Below, piece after piece: positions 61,807 to 64,000 of a stretch of DNA of 64,000 bases. Both the position numbers and the translations under genes were made by a program. Numbering within the stretch: position 1 is the stretch's first letter; each line of letters opens with the position of its first letter. Source of the stretch: a bacterium (GTDB lineage: Bacteria; CAIWAD01); contig JAUIFJ010000022.1 in assembly GCA_030429345.1 (NCBI GenBank), positions 11,230-75,229 on the forward strand, written 5' to 3'. Under the pieces are notes generated by a model. The model did no database searches. It saw only the letters and a program-made list of their open reading frames with translations, and was not told where the DNA came from.

Positions 61807-62097
61807 ATGGCTTTGAAGCCCCTTGATGATCGCGTCGTCGTGAAGCGACTGGACGAGGCCGACGAGAAGAGCGCCGGAGGCATCATCATTCCGGATACGG
61901 CCAAGGAAAAGCCCCAGATGGGCAAGGTGATCGCTGTCGGAAACGACGCCCCCGAAGGCCGCACACCGCTGCAGGAGCTGGTCAAGGAAGGCGACACGGT
62001 CGTTTTCGCCAAGTACGGCTCCACCGAGGTCAAGCTGGACGGCGAGACCTTCCTGATTCTCTCCCGCGGCGACATTCTGGCCACGGTGAGCAACTAA
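61807..62097 (+). CDS. groES: Co-chaperonin GroES
   Basis: 96-aa lid of the GroEL folding chamber. It contains [43 protein letters not shown] (mobile loop included) and the C-terminal [28 protein letters not shown]. The ATG at 61807 follows AGGAGG with five-base spacing; the longer frame starting at 61747 overlaps CIRCE and is not used. groEL follows after 30 bases. Confidence 0.97.
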   Translation: MALKPLDDRVVVKRLDEADEKSAGGIIIPDTAKEKPQMGKVIAVGNDAPEGRTPLQELVKEGDTVVFAKYGSTEVKLDGETFLILSRGDILATVSN

Positions 62098-62127
62098 CTC
62101 TTTTCCTGAACGCAAAAGGAGCATTCC

Positions 62128-63780
<1,653 letters not shown>

Positions 63781-63810
63781 TCTGCCCCCTGTCACACACC
63801 GCGACAGCAC

Positions 63811-63844
63811 AAACGCCCCGTCTCGCAAGAGACGGGGCGTTTTC
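63811..63844 (+). terminator. Rho-independent terminator of the groESL operon
   Basis: Perfect 14-bp arms AAACGCCCCGTCTC (63811-63824) and GAGACGGGGCGTTT (63829-63842) with tetraloop GCAA, then TTCTC. Confidence 0.93.
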
Positions 63845-63865
63845 TCTCCTGGTTGAATGAACCGG

Positions 63866-63895
63866 CGTAGGGGTCGATCGCGATCGACCCCTACG
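63866..63895. repeat. GTAGGGG...CCCCTAC palindromic element, copy 5 (perfect, 30 bp)
   Basis: Perfect palindrome with 15-base arms, beginning CGTAGGGGTCGATCG and continuing straight into its complement. It lies 22 bases after the groESL terminator. Confidence 0.92.
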
Positions 63896-63914
63896 AAGGG
63901 GTGGAACAGGGCGA

Positions 63915-63998
63915 GGTGCCAGGGACGGTGCCAGGCACGGTGCCAGGGACGGTGCCACGCACGGTGCCAGGGACGGTGCCAGGGATGGTGCCAGGGAC
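63915..63998. repeat. 12-bp minisatellite, seven units, cut by the window edge
   Basis: Seven consecutive units of GGTGCCAGGGAC or close variants (GGCAC, CGCAC, GGGAT endings). The next two bases, AG, end the window, so the array may continue. There is no gene in it. Confidence 0.93.
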
Positions 63999-64000
63999 AG

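Overview
The window is about 65% G+C and densely coded, and most genes lie in co-directional runs with ATGA, GTGA or TGATG overlaps. Several traits point to an uncultured lineage around the FCB superphylum: a DUF4837-like lipoprotein, DUF2723 and polyprenol-phosphate glycosylation genes, FadL and GDSL secreted proteins, PNPFNP-type C-terminal sorting domains, and DCNxNGxPDxCD repeats. The placement is inference; there is no rRNA and I saw no tRNA. TGA is the ordinary stop codon of many genes here, so the standard bacterial code applies.

Layout. 2-1366: 5'-truncated NhaD-type antiporter. 1561-2797: a RelE-type toxin and XRE antitoxin pair between two 115-bp direct repeats. 2951-12982: an envelope glycosylation cluster (DUF2723 enzyme, three GT2 enzymes including two polyprenol-phosphate sugar synthases, a GT39 enzyme, DUF4837 lipoprotein, PurE, RmlD). 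12996-14543: accA, a thioesterase and a Trm112-like protein. 14793-16463: an M48 protease with an apparent Ada-like zinc knuckle. 16624-25728: yajC, def, fmt, a beta-barrel protein, dxr, rseP, a TPR protein and a TldE/TldD pair. 25926-27884: a soluble chemoreceptor with three PAS domains. 28178-30895: SSS symporter, pentapeptide protein and CYTH protein. 30920-31678 (minus): a small M3-like peptidase. 31839-36820: an orphan FliL, then a secreted protein, a FecR protein and a large outer-membrane barrel. 36953-41517: HIT protein, a thioredoxin-fold protein with an in-frame TGA, DUF3467, FadL and a GDSL lipoprotein. 41592-43061: gltX. 43231-45318 (minus): a third GT-C enzyme. 45636-54905: three large secreted proteins (subtilase, dehydrogenase-multiheme fusion, beta-helix). 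55001-61524 (minus): M1 and M16 peptidases and CcsA. 61731-63780: CIRCE-controlled groES-groEL.

The most interesting item is the gene at 37569-38606. An in-frame TGA at 37740-37742 falls exactly on the first catalytic cysteine of a thioredoxin-fold WCxxC site. A hairpin sits just downstream and the frame stays open for 288 codons after it. The best reading is a selenoprotein with a UxxC redox centre, at the head of an operon with DUF3467, FadL and GDSL genes.

Other notable items are the repeat-flanked toxin-antitoxin cassette, a five-copy family of GTAGGGG...CCCCTAC palindromes (one copy inside a coding sequence, one supplying a stop codon), two unrelated inverted-repeat elements, a 12-copy hexanucleotide satellite, a 12-bp minisatellite at the right edge, the dehydrogenase-dockerin-cytochrome fusion, the Ada-knuckle/M48 fusion, and a beta-helix gene whose 5' third has clearly different base composition.
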